From positions 1-64,000 of the forward strand of contig JABANN010000124.1 of NCBI GenBank assembly GCA_013115125.1: a stretch of DNA of 64,000 nucleotides, given 5' to 3'. The translations under genes and the position numbers were made by a program. This document shows positions 45,462 to 60,400 of this stretch, piece by piece (the first letter of the stretch is position 1; the number at the start of each line of letters is the position of its first letter). The notes beneath the pieces are model-generated. The model was not told the origin of the DNA, did no database searches, and saw only the letters and a list, made by a program, of their open reading frames with translations. This stretch comes from Perkinsus olseni (taxonomy: Eukaryota > Perkinsozoa > Perkinsida).

Positions 45462-48400
45462 ATGCAGCCCTCCCCAGGACAAGACGAGCCACCTGAGGTG
45501 CGCAGTGAGTTTCGGGATATTGGTGGCCAGCGAACGCTGGTGACACGGAAGCCTAGTAGGGGTCTCAGGAGGAATACCCCTCCCTGATATTCTCGAGTAG
45601 GTTCTACTGCCCCCCTGCCGGCGATAGAGGCTGGGCGGTCTCCACAGAGAAGTGAGGGAAAGTGGAAGGTGGCTGTGGTGGCAGTGTTGGACGGTGTAGG
45701 TGAGAAGAAGCCTCGACGACGCCAGAGGACCATCATGTCGGAGCTGCTAGCCCCTAATGATGCTAGTAAAGTGAGGTCGTATATGAGAGGTGAGGTGTCT
45801 AGTCTATTCAAGAAGGGCTACTCTACGTTAGCAGGCCCTCCTCGCGGCCTTGACTGGGTACCCCCCTCAGCCCCTGTCAGTGATGTCCTACAGGTTGGTC
45901 GTAGTACTTGCGCCGTCAAGGCTAGTTATGAATCATTAGGTTGGTCAGCAGCCCCTCGGTGTACTTCATCGGAGCACGGCAATGGAGAAGCGCCAGCCTG
46001 GCCTCCCACCGACACCGAGAAAACGGAGTGTTCAGGTGGGCTCTTGGTCGTCGTTCTCCTAATAATTCCCATCGCTACTTCCCTTCAGCTCCGTCCGAAG
46101 GTCATTGATAGCTTCGTCCATGCCGTTGGATCGAGGCCACGCAAAGTGCTAGTTGAGAGGGTTCGCCAGGAGCACTTATCCGAGGATTTGGTTGGGATAC
46201 TGAGTTCGGAGTACGGCATCTCGTTCGAGACCTCTGATGTTGATAAAGGCTCCTGGCTTCCACTGGACTACTTCGACAACACTGAGTACGATGAGCGGAC
46301 CCCGCAAGAGTGGATAGCCTTGGGGTACTCCGAAGCGCAGCGACAGAAGCAGCACTTTGCTGCCAAGGGCGAGGACATCAGCGATCTGCCTGACTTCCTC
46401 GCCTTGGAGGCCCTCGCTCTAGATAGCAATGCTGGTGTTGGTAAGTGGAAGGAGTGCCAAGTTACCACCTACGACTCGGCAAGTGAGAAGTTCGGGGTCA
46501 TGTTCTCTGGGCAGGAGGAGAGGCTCGTGTGGCTGAGCAAATTGTGGGTGATGTTCGTGGGGGCCGAGAGCCCGGCCAGGCATGCCAAACGGGTGGCTGA
46601 TGCTGTGAGGTTGCGGAGGGCCACCGAGGCTAAGATACGATACACCATATGCGTGGACTGCATGCCTAGGGACAGGCAGGAGGGGTTGAAGGGTGACCAA
46701 GTGGTGAGAGTATTGCGGCGAGTGACGGGGAAGAGGAGGGCGAGGAGCGGAGCTGACCAGGAGAGGTTGGACAGGATACTGGAGGATGTTAACGCTGAGG
46801 TGTCGAAGGCTATCAATAGGATGACGATGCTCTGGGTGTTCACCAAGGCGAGGGAACAGCGGGTAGGGCAGGAGGAAGAGGGTAGTACCGATGATACAGC
46901 CCTGGCAGCGATGAAGCTCCTCACTGGTGTTGTTGGCATCTCTTGGGGCCCGAGTGGTAGGAGAGCTAGGCCGGAGGGCTTCGGTCAGACTTGGGCTCGA
47001 CCGGCGCCGGAATCGGGTGTGATCGTTAGTCCCGGGGTAGAACGAGGATTCTTCGAGACGTCATTCAATAAGCTCACCTTCGAGATTATGTTCACTGAGC
47101 GGGCCGCCATCCGGACTGTTGTTGGGGTTAGACGCCTTTGCATAGAACTTCTAAAGTCTCATCCTACGGTACAGCTACTCCCTATTAACTTGCCTTACAA
47201 GCCGTGCAAGTTGGAGGCCTTCAAGCAGTGGCAGAAGGATGCTATCGATAAGACTGCTGCTAGGGTGGCCGACGATTTTACTGGAAAAGTCGTTAAAATG
47301 ATACGGGGGAACTTTGATAGGATCGGCAAGGGTTGGTTCAATATAGAGGAAACCAGTCTGGTGAGTGCTCGGGACGTGTACCCACAGCGACGATGGTGTC
47401 CTGTCAGGAGGCGTATAATTACGGCAAGTTGAAGAAGTTGATAATGCTGGTACGGCTGATGCTGCAGGACGCCCTCAGGGACTTGGCCATCAACACAGCT
47501 GAGCTCTATGTAGACTACATGAAGAGGCATGTGCCTAAGGAGGTTCGTATAGAGGTAGGAATTATAAAAAGTCGGGGCTGGGGATCGAACCTGCGCCCTT
47601 TCGAGTGTTGTCGAAGCATTAGTTTATGATCCGAGCTTTTCAGAATCTGCGTACAGTGATAAACGACTGGCAGGACGGTGTGGTCCGAGCCGATGGATCC
47701 GACGCCCCAGAGGCTCTCTTCGCCATTGAGATTAAACGTGTTGAAAAGAAGAAAGAGGAGTCCCGCCGCCAAAGTGCCGTCAACGCCACCAACAGGCTGC
47801 TCAGGAAGCGCAGCAGCGGCGAGGTGTCCACGAGGGCCTCAGGAATGCGTCGGCGGTCCTCGGCACAGACGCCTGAATATGAGTTTGTCTATGCTACCAA
47901 CCCCGCCATGTACGTCCAAGCTATTGCTGGGGAGACGATATTGACAGCATTGAGGGCTATCAGCGATGTCCCGCACATCGAGAAGGCCACGGTACCTCAG
48001 CTGTTCAAAGCAGTCGTGTACAGACAGAAGCTCACTACAGTGAGTTTAGACGAGGATTTTGTGGTACGGGCGAAGGACGAGCTCGAAGAGCAGCTGTCTG
48101 GGAGTGTCATCCGCGGACTACAGGAGTACATCACCCTGCTGGCACCCTATAGGGACCTGCTACAGTTGGAGCCGGTGAAGTTCATAAATGAGAAGCTGGA
48201 TGACGAGGAGGCGCCTGCTACTACTGATGAGGTCGAGGCTGACATCGTCAATCGCCATAGACTGCATGATGAGGTCCTTCAGGACATACCTGAGACAGGG
48301 GTCCAGATAGGTTGGGTGGAGGTGAGAGTCGGGGAGATCAGGAAGATACTGGCCGATAAGCATACTCAAGTGGCCAAGCTGGAGATAGATCTCCTCATAC

Positions 48401-51400
48401 GGCGGTACCGGTCTAGTTGTGAACAGATCACCTCCGAGTGCCAAGGCATCTCGACGGTACTGAGGAGGACGGCGGAGTCGATTGAGCACTTGGCGGAGCT
48501 ACGGGAGTACGCACAGACACAGGTGCCGAGCCTGATGGTGAAGATGGGAAGCGATATTGAGGCTACCTTGAGGATTCATGAGGTCCTTGAGAAGTTCAAC
48601 GTCAAGCTCACGCCTGATGATGTGAACCAGAGATGGCGTATCTTCCGCGCTCCGAAGGATATCGAAATGGCTTTGGATGAGGCTAGGGACGGCTGGGCAC
48701 TGGCCGAGAAGGGCTTCTCTAAGGACATGGCTGAGGAGATGGAGTTGTTCTTGGAGACTCTGGATGACATTGAGGGCACCATCCTCACCTTCTACCGCTT
48801 CAATGACATCAATAAGTGTCATGAGATCTACGCCAATGCCCAGTCGGTGACTGAACGACTGAAGGACGCCAGTACGGCGGCTAAGCAGTTCAACCAAAGG
48901 GAGGTGCTGCTGGGCAATGAGATGACGGACTACAGCAGAGTGGGGGCTTTGGCGAAGGAATGGGAGTCTTACAGTAACTTCTGGCGCATCGCTCATGATT
49001 GGGTGATGGATGAGCCCAAGTGGCGACATGGTCGCTTCGATAGCTTTGATGCGAAGGATATGGAGAACAAGATCGGTATGGGAAGCAAGCAGCTACATAA
49101 GATACTCCGCCAGCTCAGCTCTACTCCGGAGAACGGCCCTCTGATCGACGTAGCCACCGTAGTGAAGCAACAGCTGGAGGACTTCCAACCCTACGTGCCG
49201 ATTGTTACGGCCTTGAGGAACCCGGGAATGAGGGAGAGACACTGGGAGGCGGTCGGACAGCTGCTGGCCGGCGAAGGGCAGGAGCCACTCGAGGTTGGGC
49301 CAGACCACGTTAAGGAGAAGGGCGATGGGAGCAGCAACTTCACCCTCAACAGCTTCCTCGATATGGGTATGCTTGAAGTGGCTGAGAAAGTGGCGGAGGT
49401 CGGGGAGAGGAGTGCCAAGGAGTTCAGTATTGAGAATCAGCTGAGGGGCATGCAAGAGGCGTGGCAGGCAGTGGAGTTCGACTGCAAGGAGACGTATCGG
49501 AATACCGGTACCTACATCCTGAAGGGCTCTGAGGAAGCGTCGATGCTGTTGGACGAGCATATAGTCCTCACACAGGCCATGCAGTTCTCACTGTATAATA
49601 AACCCTTCAAGGAGGAGATCGACGCCTGGGCTACCAAACTCCTTTATGTCTCGGAATGCTTGGAGGCATGGCTGAAGGTAAGATACTGACACCTACAACA
49701 TCGTCTGCTATCAGTAGGCTCTCATTGTCTTCTTTCTCCTTCTAAGGTTCAACGGGCATGGATGTACCTCCAGCCCATCTTCGATTCACCAGACCTGATG
49801 GTGCAGCTGCCCAACGAGGGGAAGAAGTTCAAGTCCGTGGACAGTACCTGGCGGCAAGTGATGAACCGAGTATCGAGGGATTGTAAGGTGATCAATGCCT
49901 GCTCCCAAGACGGGTTACTGGAGAAGTGGGGTCAAGCTATAAAGGACTTGGATTGGGTACAGAAAGGCCTCGAGGATTACCTTGAAGTCAAGCGAGGTGA
50001 GGGCCTCTCTGCTGCTGTTCCCAGTCGTACTGGCCATGCCTGTTCGTGACTGTGTTCCCTCCTCAGCGGCCTTTGCTCGGTTCTACTTCCTGTCTAACGA
50101 CGAGCTCCTCGAGATCCTATCCCAAACTAAGGACCCCACTAGAGTCCAACCCTTCCTGTGTAAAGTATTCGAGAATATGTCCAGTCTGGCCTTCAATGAG
50201 GACCTAACTGTATCCAGCATGAGCAGTCTAGAAGGAGAGACCGTCCCCTTCGTAGAGCTCCTCTCTACTGCCGGCTCCAATGTCGAGCATTGGATGACCG
50301 AGGTACCCACTCCGACTGCTGCTGCCTGGCAAGCATCAACCATCAGGTCGAAGTGGCCATGCGGGAGGCGGTCCGAGCGGCGCTGTACAACGCTGTCTTG
50401 ACGTATGTCGACGTCCCTCGAACCGAGTGGTGTGTTAGCCATCCCGCCCAGACTGTCCTTAACGCCAGCCAGGTACCAGCCACTGCCGTTCGAGTTGAGC
50501 ACGCTTCGACCTTAGATACATTGGACGTCGGAGGTCGAGGCTCATATTAAAGGGAACACTGTTGGAGTTTACGCTGAGCAACTCCATCAGCAACTGATGG
50601 ACTTGGTGACCCTCATCCGTGGTGGCCTCAGCAAGCTACAGCGGACCACTGTGGGGGCGTTGGTAGTCATCGACGTCCACGCCAAGGATGTTGTGGAGAA
50701 GCTCCTTGAAGAGGCTATCACTACAACTTCGGCATTCGAGTGGATATCCCAGCTGAGGTACTATTGGAACAAGGACGATACTGGTAGAGAGAACTGCTGG
50801 GTTATGATGGTACAGACGGACTTCCCCTACGGGTAGTAGTAACAGCAGTAGAGGCAGCGAGGCGTCACGTGAAGGCCACAGGTATGAGTACCTCGGCAAC
50901 ACCTTCCGTCTTGTCATCACACCCCTCACTGATATGTGCTACATGACTCTCATGGGAGCGCAGAGCCTCAATTTGGGCGGCGCCCCGGCCGGGCCGGCTG
51001 GTAGTAGATTCGGGCCTCTTCTCTATCTCAGAGTAGGTTAGCGGGTCTTAGGTACGGGTAAGACTGAGACGACCAAGGATCTGGCCAAGGCCTTGGCTAA
51101 GCAGTGTGTTGTCTTCAACTGTTCGCCTGAGATGGACTACATCATGGTTGGCAAGTTTTTCAAGGGTCTAGCCTGCTCTGGTGCCTGGTAGTACCGCCAC
51201 CCTACCACTCCTCCACCTCATCCTGCCCCTCAGGTGCTGTTTTGATGAGTTCAACCGTATTTACATAGAAGTGCTGTCGGTGATAGCCCAGCAGCTGCTG
51301 GTCCTCTTCGGTGCCAAGGCCGAGCTGGCCAGCTACTCGGAGTGTAAGGAGCTCGACTTCGAAGGCTCTACCATCAATATGAAGCCTACCTTCAACGTCT

Positions 51401-54400
51401 TTATCACCATGAACCCAGGATACGCTGGTAGAACCGAACTACCGGACAACCTGCAGGTAGGGGTTGTCGCTGCCGTTGTGAGCCCTCCCCTTCCTCCTCC
51501 CTGCAGGCTCTCTTCCGACCAATGGCGATGATGGTACCGGACTATGCTCTTATTGGTGAGATTATGTTCTATGCCTACGGCTTTACATCGGGTAGAGCAT
51601 TGGCACAGAAGATGGTCAGCACCTTCAAGCTGAGTAGTGAGCAGCTCTCCAGTCAGGACCATTATGATTACGGTAGGCCTCTGGTGGGGTCCCTCCTGGC
51701 TACTACCACCACAGCCGTCCTTCAGGTATGCGGGCAGTGAAGTCCACGATCGAGGCGGCTGGTCTGCTCAAGAGGCTGCATCCAGATCAGGACGAGAATC
51801 AGATACTGCTCCGAGCGCTCAACGACGTGAATGTCCCGAAGTTCCTCAAGGATGACCTACCACTCTTCGCCAACATCATCACTGACCTCTTCCCCGGTAG
51901 CTGTCCCTTCTCGGCCCTCCTCTGCAGTGCTAGGTAGATACTGAGCCTCCTGTGGTGGAGTATGGGGAGCTCAAACCGGCCCTGGTGGCTGGACTGGAGA
52001 AGGCATCTATGCAGGCTACCGACTACGTCATGCTCAAGTGCATACAGCTCTACGACACTCTGCAGGTCGGCTGCTCAAGACATGGAGTCTTACCCAATCG
52101 TCTCGCTATTGCCAGGTCCGTCATGGTATGATGTTGGTAGGGCCGACTGGAGGGGGTAAGACTAACACCTACAAGGCCCTGCAGGCCGCCATGACCTCCT
52201 TATCCACCGATGATGAGCTGCCTGAGGCTACCTTTCAAAAGGTGAGGGGGGTTCAGTTGCGAGAAGGGGAATGTCTATAGGATTCATTATTATCTTTCTT
52301 CTCCTTCTTCTGAGTACTGGGAAGGGGCACGGCCACAGGCAGCGACAATGATTATCATCCAAACTCATCGCCCCTCTTCATTACCATTATCCTAACTATA
52401 GGATTGCTCTTGTCACCACAGACTGTCGATCCCACTATTGTCATCACTCGGGTAGGTCCATACTCATATAATAAACCCCAAGGCCATCACCCAAGCCCAA
52501 CTCTATGGTGCCTTCGATGAGATCACGCATGAGTGGAGCGATGGCATCGCCGCTGAGGAGCTGAGGATCGCCGTCAGGGACACATCACCGGACAAGCACT
52601 GGATAATCTTCGATGGTGAGGGGGTTGGTGCCTGCAGCTAGTATCGGATGGTCCCTCCCCCCAGGCCCGGTGGACGCCCTCTGGGTTGAGAGCATGAACA
52701 CAGTACTAGATGACAACAAGAAGCTGTGCTTAGTCTCAGGAGAGATCATCACCCTCACAGCCCAGGTAGGGTAGCCTCTACCCCTCTACGTCTTCTGCGG
52801 TGCTCCCAGGTACGAATGATGTTTGAAGTCTCCGACCTGGCAGTGGCATCCCCGGCAACCGTATCGAGGTGTGGTATGGTGTACGTCGAGCCTGGCTCCC
52901 TCGGCATGAACCCTCTCATCGACTCCTGGCTCTCTGGCCTGCCTGAATCCTTCGCCCACTACGCCCCAGCATACCGGGATCGACTGCGCACCTACTGCTA
53001 TGACTACATCCACAACAGCGTCATGTTCGTCAAGAAGAGGCTCCGCGAGATCGTCTTTGTTATGGAGAACTCTCTATGTGCTAGTTGCCTTCGACTGCTC
53101 AGCTGTGAGTTCGACCGTTTGCGACCTACTGAGTACGTCAAGTTGGAGAGCTTGAAGGACCCAGTGAAGGAGTTGGACCAGGCACTAGGCTCGGTGTTCA
53201 TCTTCGCTCTTCTCTGGTCGGTTGGGGCGGCTGTTGATGGTCCTGGACGGGAGCGTCTGAGCCAGTTCCTCTGGGCTACCCTCTCGGACGCAGCTTTGGG
53301 CGCGCTGGACGAGCACGATCGTGGAGGGGAGGGCGCAGGCTTCCATCTTCCACCGAGTCATGCACATGATATCAAGCTGAACGGGATAGAGGAGGGAGAC
53401 AACCTCTTCGACTACTGTTTTTTGGCTGCCGAGAACCGCTGGGTTCCCTGGCTCGACACAATACCCGAATTCGTTGTACCGAATAACGCGAAGTACGAAG
53501 ATATAGTCGTCCCCACCATAGACAGCATCAGGTCGACTCAGCTGTTGAAGACACTCTCGGAGCATCACCATCATACGCTATCCTGTGGCCCTACTGGAAC
53601 AGGGAAATCGGTTAACACGGCGCAGTACCTCCTCAAGGCCGCCCCGGACACCTTCCAGCCTGTCTTCGTCAACTTCTCAGCACAGACACACGTAAATCAG
53701 TTCCAGGATCTGATAGACTCTAAGCTGGAGAAGCGACGGCGAGGAGTGTTCGGCCCCCCAGCCGGGAAGAAGATGGTCCTCTTCGTCGATGACCTCAACA
53801 TGCCACAGAAGGAGTTCTACGGTGCCCAGCCACCTATTGAGCTACTGAGGATGTGGCTGGACCATGGCGGCTGGTATAACAGGAAGGAGCTCGTCTTCAA
53901 CCATGTCGTAGATATGATCTTGGTGGGCTCTATGGGCCTGCCTGGAGGTGGTCGGACCTTCATCACTGAGAGACTCAAGAGGCATTATCATCTCATCGGA
54001 TACACGGATCTTAAGGAGCGTTCGATCAGTGGCATATTCAACACTATTGCGGACTACTTCTTCAAGGCCTTCGATGAGGAAGTTCAAAGCTTGGTTCCAA
54101 AGATGGTGGACGGGATCATCGACGTAGGCCCCGTCAGCCGCTGCTCTCCTTTTTCTCTCCAGTCAGCTGTCGTCATCAGGTCTTCCAGAAGATTGGGGAT
54201 ACACTGCTTCCCACTCCTGCCAAGAGCCATTACACCTTCAACTTAAGGGACATCTGGAAGGTCTTTCTGGGCGTCTGCGGTCTATCTCGACAGAAGGGGA
54301 ACAGCGCTATGATGGCTATTCGGTAGGCCCGTCGCCATGCGGGCGGGCTGGACGATGGTGATGATGTTGCCCTTAGTTGCTGGGTCCATGAGAGTAACAG

Positions 54401-57400
54401 AGTGTTCGGGGACAGGCTTGTTGATAACAAGGACCGAGCCTGGCTTGAAGAACAGGAGAGGGAGAAGGTGTGTGGTCGGGATCAGGCGAACCGTAGTATC
54501 GTCGTGTTCAGCTGCAAGAGTGCTTCGGTGTTGACCCTGAAGAAGTGTTCAAGTCGGACAGACTGGTCTTCGGCCGCTTCACGGACGTCGGGGCGGACGT
54601 GCAGCACTACATGGAAATACCGGACATGGAGAGGATGAAGCAGGTCGGATCCGCACTCCGCAGCACTTCTCCTCCTCGTACTGATCGTTGTCCCCTACGC
54701 TCTCTGTCGAACCATCGACAGAGACTACCGCGAGGATGATGGCGAATATGGCGATGGATAGTTACTTTAGATCAAAGTATTCGATAGCCTGTCGGGCGAT
54801 GTCTCTGGTGGCGCTCGGCACTTCATTAGGCAACGGAGTCCATAATTTGGGGATAGTCTTCCTCCACTCACCTCGAAATTTTACAAAATGAATCCGCTGA
54901 TGGGGTTACCAAGTGCCAAATTTGCTTGGGCAGCTTGTGAGTTGCCAAATAACACGATGGATATTGACCACAGTATGTCGCCTTATCTTCATCAACACTA
55001 TGATATCCGGCAGCTCTAGATATCTTCGCGAATACCCGGCTCGTGTTCAGGTCATCGAAGCCTACTTGGATGAGTATAACAGTACGGCAGTCCATAGGAT
55101 GCCCCTCGTTATGTTCCTTGACGCCTGTGAGCATGTATCCCGGATAAGCAGGATCCTCGATCAGCCCCGAGCTAACGCCCTTCTACTGGGTGTTGGTGGC
55201 TCTGGTAGGCAGTCCTTGACGAGGCTATCCAGCTTCATATGTGACTACGAGTGCTATCAAATAGAGGTGGCCAAGGGTTACGGTATGAACGAGTTCAAGG
55301 AGGATGTCAAGACTTGTCTCATGAAATGTGGTATCGAGGACAAGGTTCAGGTCTTCCTATTCTGCGACACTCAGATCATCTCAGAGGAGATGGTCGAGGC
55401 CATCAATAACGTCCTCAACAGTGGAGACGTGCCCAACCTGTACAAAGTGGAGGACCTCGACGCCATTGCCTCAGCCTGTCGGACTGTGTGCCAACAGCAA
55501 GGACTCCAGCCGACTAAGGCCAACATCTTCGCGGCCTACCTCTCCAGGGTGCAAAAGAATGTCCACGTAGTGCTCGCCTTCTCCCCTGTTGGGGACGCAT
55601 TCAGGACGAGGCTCAGGATGTTCCCCTCGCTAGCTAACTGCTGCACGATCGACTGGTTTGCCGAGTGGCCAGCAGAGGCCCTCTACTCGGTGGCCGAGCA
55701 AGAGATCCTCGGAGGTGGTGTTCAGCTGCCAAATATGGAGGGCGTCCTCAACGGCTTCAAGTTTGTCCACCAGAACGTTGAGAGCGAGTCCAGGAAGTTC
55801 TTTGAGGTCCTGAAAAGAAAGGTGTACGTCACCCCGACCAGCTTCCTAGAGCTGTTGGGCTCCTTTAAGAGTATATTGGCGGAGAAGAGGAAGGAGGTCG
55901 GCCTACTACAACACAGGTTGGAAGCGATCGACTAACTATCCATGGTGGCTGTTGAAGCTTCCCTGGGCAGATACCAAGTCGGTCTTGATAAGATATCCCG
56001 AGCGGAAGACCAGGTCTCGGAGCTGCAGGAGGATCTTGTTGCCATGAAGCCTGTTCTGGAGCAAACATCTAAAGAGGTCAGCAGGCAGCGGTGGTTTGAG
56101 GTCCTCATAAGCTGCTGACCATAGGTCGCCGAGATGATGGTAGTCATCGAGGCTGATAAGAAGGACGCGGCAGTTACACAGGAGGCAGTGGCTAAGGAGG
56201 AGAGTGAGGCTTTAACGAAGAAGGAGATCACACAAACCATCAAAGACGATGCTCAGAGGGACCTTGATGAAGCCATCCCGGCCCTTGATGAGGCTGTCAG
56301 GTCCGTCGCTTTCTGTTCACTCTATCGCACTGTAGGTCCGGGTCCTGTAGGTGTCTGTCGAAGCTGAAGGCTGAGCATGTACGTGAAGTGAAGGCCATGA
56401 CCAACCCGCCATCGGGTGGGTATTCTAGCACCATAAGCTCCAATGGAGGTATGCTGCTGCTGTGCTGATGATAGGGGTGAAGCTGACGATGGAAGCCGTG
56501 TGTATTATGTTCTCCATCAAACCAGTGAGGAAGAACGACCCTAACAAGCTGGGGGCTAAGATAGATGATTACTGGGAGAGCGCACAGAAGGAGCTGCTCC
56601 AGGTGGGAGGTTGGGGAGGCCTGGGCTGAGGGCTCAGGCTGCACGTTCAGGACCCAAAGAAGCTACTGGACTCTCTCATGCACTATGACAAGGAGAACAT
56701 AGCTGACTCGGTAATAGAGAAAATCACGCCTTACATCGAGAGGGAAGACTTTGACCCTCAAGCCATTAAGAAGGCGAGTGTGGCCTGCGAGGCTATCTGC
56801 ATGTGGGCCCGAGCCATGTTCAAGTAGGATGCCAAGCAGCGCCTCTTCCTCGGCCCTACCCTCTGGTTGTCAGGTATAATACCGTGTCGAAAGCAGTGGA
56901 GCCGAAACGTATCAAACTACGAGAGGCTGAAGAGGAGCTCAAAGTCACCATGCAGAGGCTTGATGAGGCACAGGAGAAGCTTGCTCAAGTACGAGTTAGT
57001 CACGGATACAGCTGGGTCTAGATGGATGGTAGGTGAACGCCAGAATCGCTAAGTTGGAGGCTGATTACAACGCCGCTGTAGAGAAGCAGCAGCAGCTCCA
57101 ACACGATAGTCATATGTGAGCTGACCGCTCGACCGGGAGTCGAAGGATGCGCTCTGCTCAGGTGTGAAGTTAAACTTGAGAGAGCACACAAGCTCATTGG
57201 TGGGCTCGGTGGGGAGAAGTCTCGATGGCGAGAGAATGTGAAGAACCTGTCTCGGTCACTGGACCTGCTGCCGGGGGACTGTCTAGTCGCAGCTAGTGGT
57301 GTCAGCTACCTAGGCCCCTTCACTAATGAGTATCGCCTCGTCTGCGAGGCGGCTTGGCGTGGCGAGATGTCATCGCGAGGAGTCGAGTACACCGAGAACT

Positions 57401-60400
57401 GCTCCCTTCGATCGGCTCTGGGTGAGCCTGTTAAGATAGAGCAATGGGTGGTCTGTGGCCTGCCGAATGATTCTTTGTCAATCGGAAATGGCATCATCTT
57501 GGATAAGGCTCGGAGGTGGCCACTGATGATAGACCCCCAGCGACAGGCCAACAAGTTCGTGAAGACTATGGGCAACAGCATAGACAGTGGTATGGATATT
57601 TGCAAGCTCTCCGACTCCAACCTGTTGAGGACCATGGAGCTCGCCATACAATTTGGGAAATGGGTGGTACTAGAGAATATTGGAGAGGAGCTGGACCCTG
57701 CCCTAGAGCCCATACTGCTGCAACAGAAGAGCAAGGATGGCTCAGGCTACGTCATAAGGCTGGGTGACAAGAACGTCCCTTACAACGACACTTTCCGGCT
57801 CTTCATGACAACGACTCTACCAAATCCTCATTACTCGCCGGAGACCAGTGTGAAGGTCACCTTACTCAACTTCGCCATCACACCGGAGGGTTTGGAAGAT
57901 CAGATGCTTGGCATCGTTGTTTCGAAGGAGAGGCCAGAATTGGAGGCTCAGAAGTCCCAGTTAGTGTCACAGAATGCTAAGATGAATGCCCAGCTAAAGG
58001 CGATAGAAGATGAGATACTGAGGCTACTAGCCACGAGCGAAGGTGATGTTCTCGAGGACGACACTCTCATCAACGCCATCGCCCAGTCCAAGGCAACTGC
58101 CACTGAAATACAGGAGAAGCAAGCGGAAGCTGCGGTGACCGAGAAGAACATTGATGAGGCCCGAGAGAGCTACCGATGCGTAGCCTACAGGAGCAGTCTG
58201 ATATTCTTCTGTATTGTCGGCCTTACCAATATCGACCCGATGTACCAATACTCCTTGAGGTGGTTCCAACAGCTCTTCTCGCTGGGGATCGATCAGGCCC
58301 CGAAGCCTTCCAATCCACTGGATCTGGCTACGAGGCTAGAGAGCCTTATAGATTACAACACCTACATCTTCTATCAGAATGTCTGTCGAGGCCTCTTCGA
58401 GAAGGATAAGCTCATGTTCTCCTTCGCGCTCTGTATCAAGCTCATGCAGGGCGAGAGCCGTGTCCCTCCCAACGAGCTTCGATTCCTGCTCACCGGTCCA
58501 ACGGAGGACTTGGTCGAGAGCGGACCGCCCATACCCGCTGACTGGATATCGAAACCTACTTGGAATGAGGTGCTCGGCTTGGAGGCGCATGTTCCTGAGT
58601 GCGCTGGGCTCGCGGCTAGCATCACTGAGAAGCCCGATGAGTTCCGTGTAATCTACGACACCACAGATGCGCACAGTCTTGAGCTCCCCGAGCCTTGGGA
58701 AAGTCTTCTCTCCCCTCTCCAGAAGCTATGCTTCCTGCGGACCCTCCGGCTAGATGAGGTCATCCCAGGCGTTGTGAGCTTCGTTGCCAAAGAGCTGGGC
58801 CAGAGGTTCGTCGAACCGCCAACCTTCGATATCGCCAAGTCCTTCGCTGACTCCACCAATATGAATCCCCTCATCTTCATCTTGTCCAGCGGCAGCGACC
58901 CTACGAGTGATGTGCTAGCCTTCGCTGAGTCGATGAACATGTCAAAAAAGATGGAGGCGATATCCTTAGGTCAGGGACAAGGCCCGAAGGCAGCCAAGAT
59001 GATACACCATGCCTCTGGCAGTGGGGGTTGGATATTGCTACAGAACTGTCATCTAGCAGCAAGCTGGATGAGCACGCTGGAGAGGATATGTGAGCAGATG
59101 GCTCCTGATACTACCGATAGCAACTACAGACTTTGGTTAACGTCGATGCCTTCTAAGGCCTTCCCGGTGATGGTACTGCAAAGTGGCGTCAAAATGACCA
59201 ACGAGCCCCCCAAAGGGCTCAGGGCCAACTTGCTCAGGAGCTACGCTCAGATGAATGACAACATTTGGGTGGACAGCGCCAAGCCAGAGGTCTTCAGAAA
59301 GCTGCTCTTTGGCTTCTGCTTCTTCCATGCGGTCGTGCAGGACCGGAGGAAGTTCGGCCCGATTGGCTGGAACATTCCCTATGGCTTCACCAACGAGGAC
59401 TTGGCGGTATGCCGTCGACAGCTGATGGTGTTCATCAACCAGTACGATGAGGTGCCCTACAAGGTGTTGAATTATCTCGGAGCACAGATCAATTATGGCG
59501 GCCGAGTCACTGATGATAAGGACAAACGCCTTATCAACTGTATCCTCACTACCTATTGCTGTGAGAGCCTCGTGACCAGCTGCAGCCAGTACAAGTTCTC
59601 GGACTCTGGCGTCTACTACTGCCCAGACGAGGCCGTATTTGTGGATGACTTTATCAAGTACATTCTCACTCTACCACTCAATCCAGCTCCTGAGGCCTTC
59701 GGTATGCACGAGAACTGCAATATCACCTGCGCTCAGGCAGAGGCTGAGAACCTTTTGGCTGGTGAGTCTCCTTATTGCTACGTTCCCTCCGTTCTAGAGC
59801 GTATCTATTATAGACTGGATTGATTCAGGGATGCTCGAGATGGCCCCGTCTGGAGCCGGCGAGGGCGGTGGCAAGACGGTCGAGGAGATGATAGACGAGA
59901 CCGCCGCCCAAATTCAGGAGAAGACCCCGGCGGTCATCGACTTTGACCTCGTGGATGAACTATATCCTACCAAGTAAGAGAGCTGCTCTGGCAGGAGCAT
60001 GGCGACACTGCTTACTGAGCTGGATCCTCATGGCCTTGTTTTAGATACGAGGAGTCCTTGAATACTGTCCTTAAACAGGAGGTGCTGCGGTACAACAGGT
60101 TGATCGATATTATGGTATCCAGTCTGAAGGAGCTACGAAAGGCCTTGAAGGGTCTTGTCGCCATGAGTGCCGAGCTGGAGACGGCTAGTCATCAACTATT
60201 CGCCAATACGGTAATGCAGCGGCTGCAGTGCTACCAGTATGGCTTCGCTAGTCGTAGCTGGATTTCAACTTGGCTTGTTTAGTAAACACTGTCCACTTAA
60301 GGTCTTTAGTGGACACTTTAAGAGTCTCGCAGTCATCTTTGAAAGCCTCATTCGTGTACCATATTCAGGTTCCCGACATGTGGGCCGAATTGGGCTTCCT

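Noticed and set aside
60290-60312. 8-bp inverted repeat TGTCCACT / AGTGGACA in a dynein intron
   Set aside because: Short and single; no evidence of an element or function, so chance is likely.
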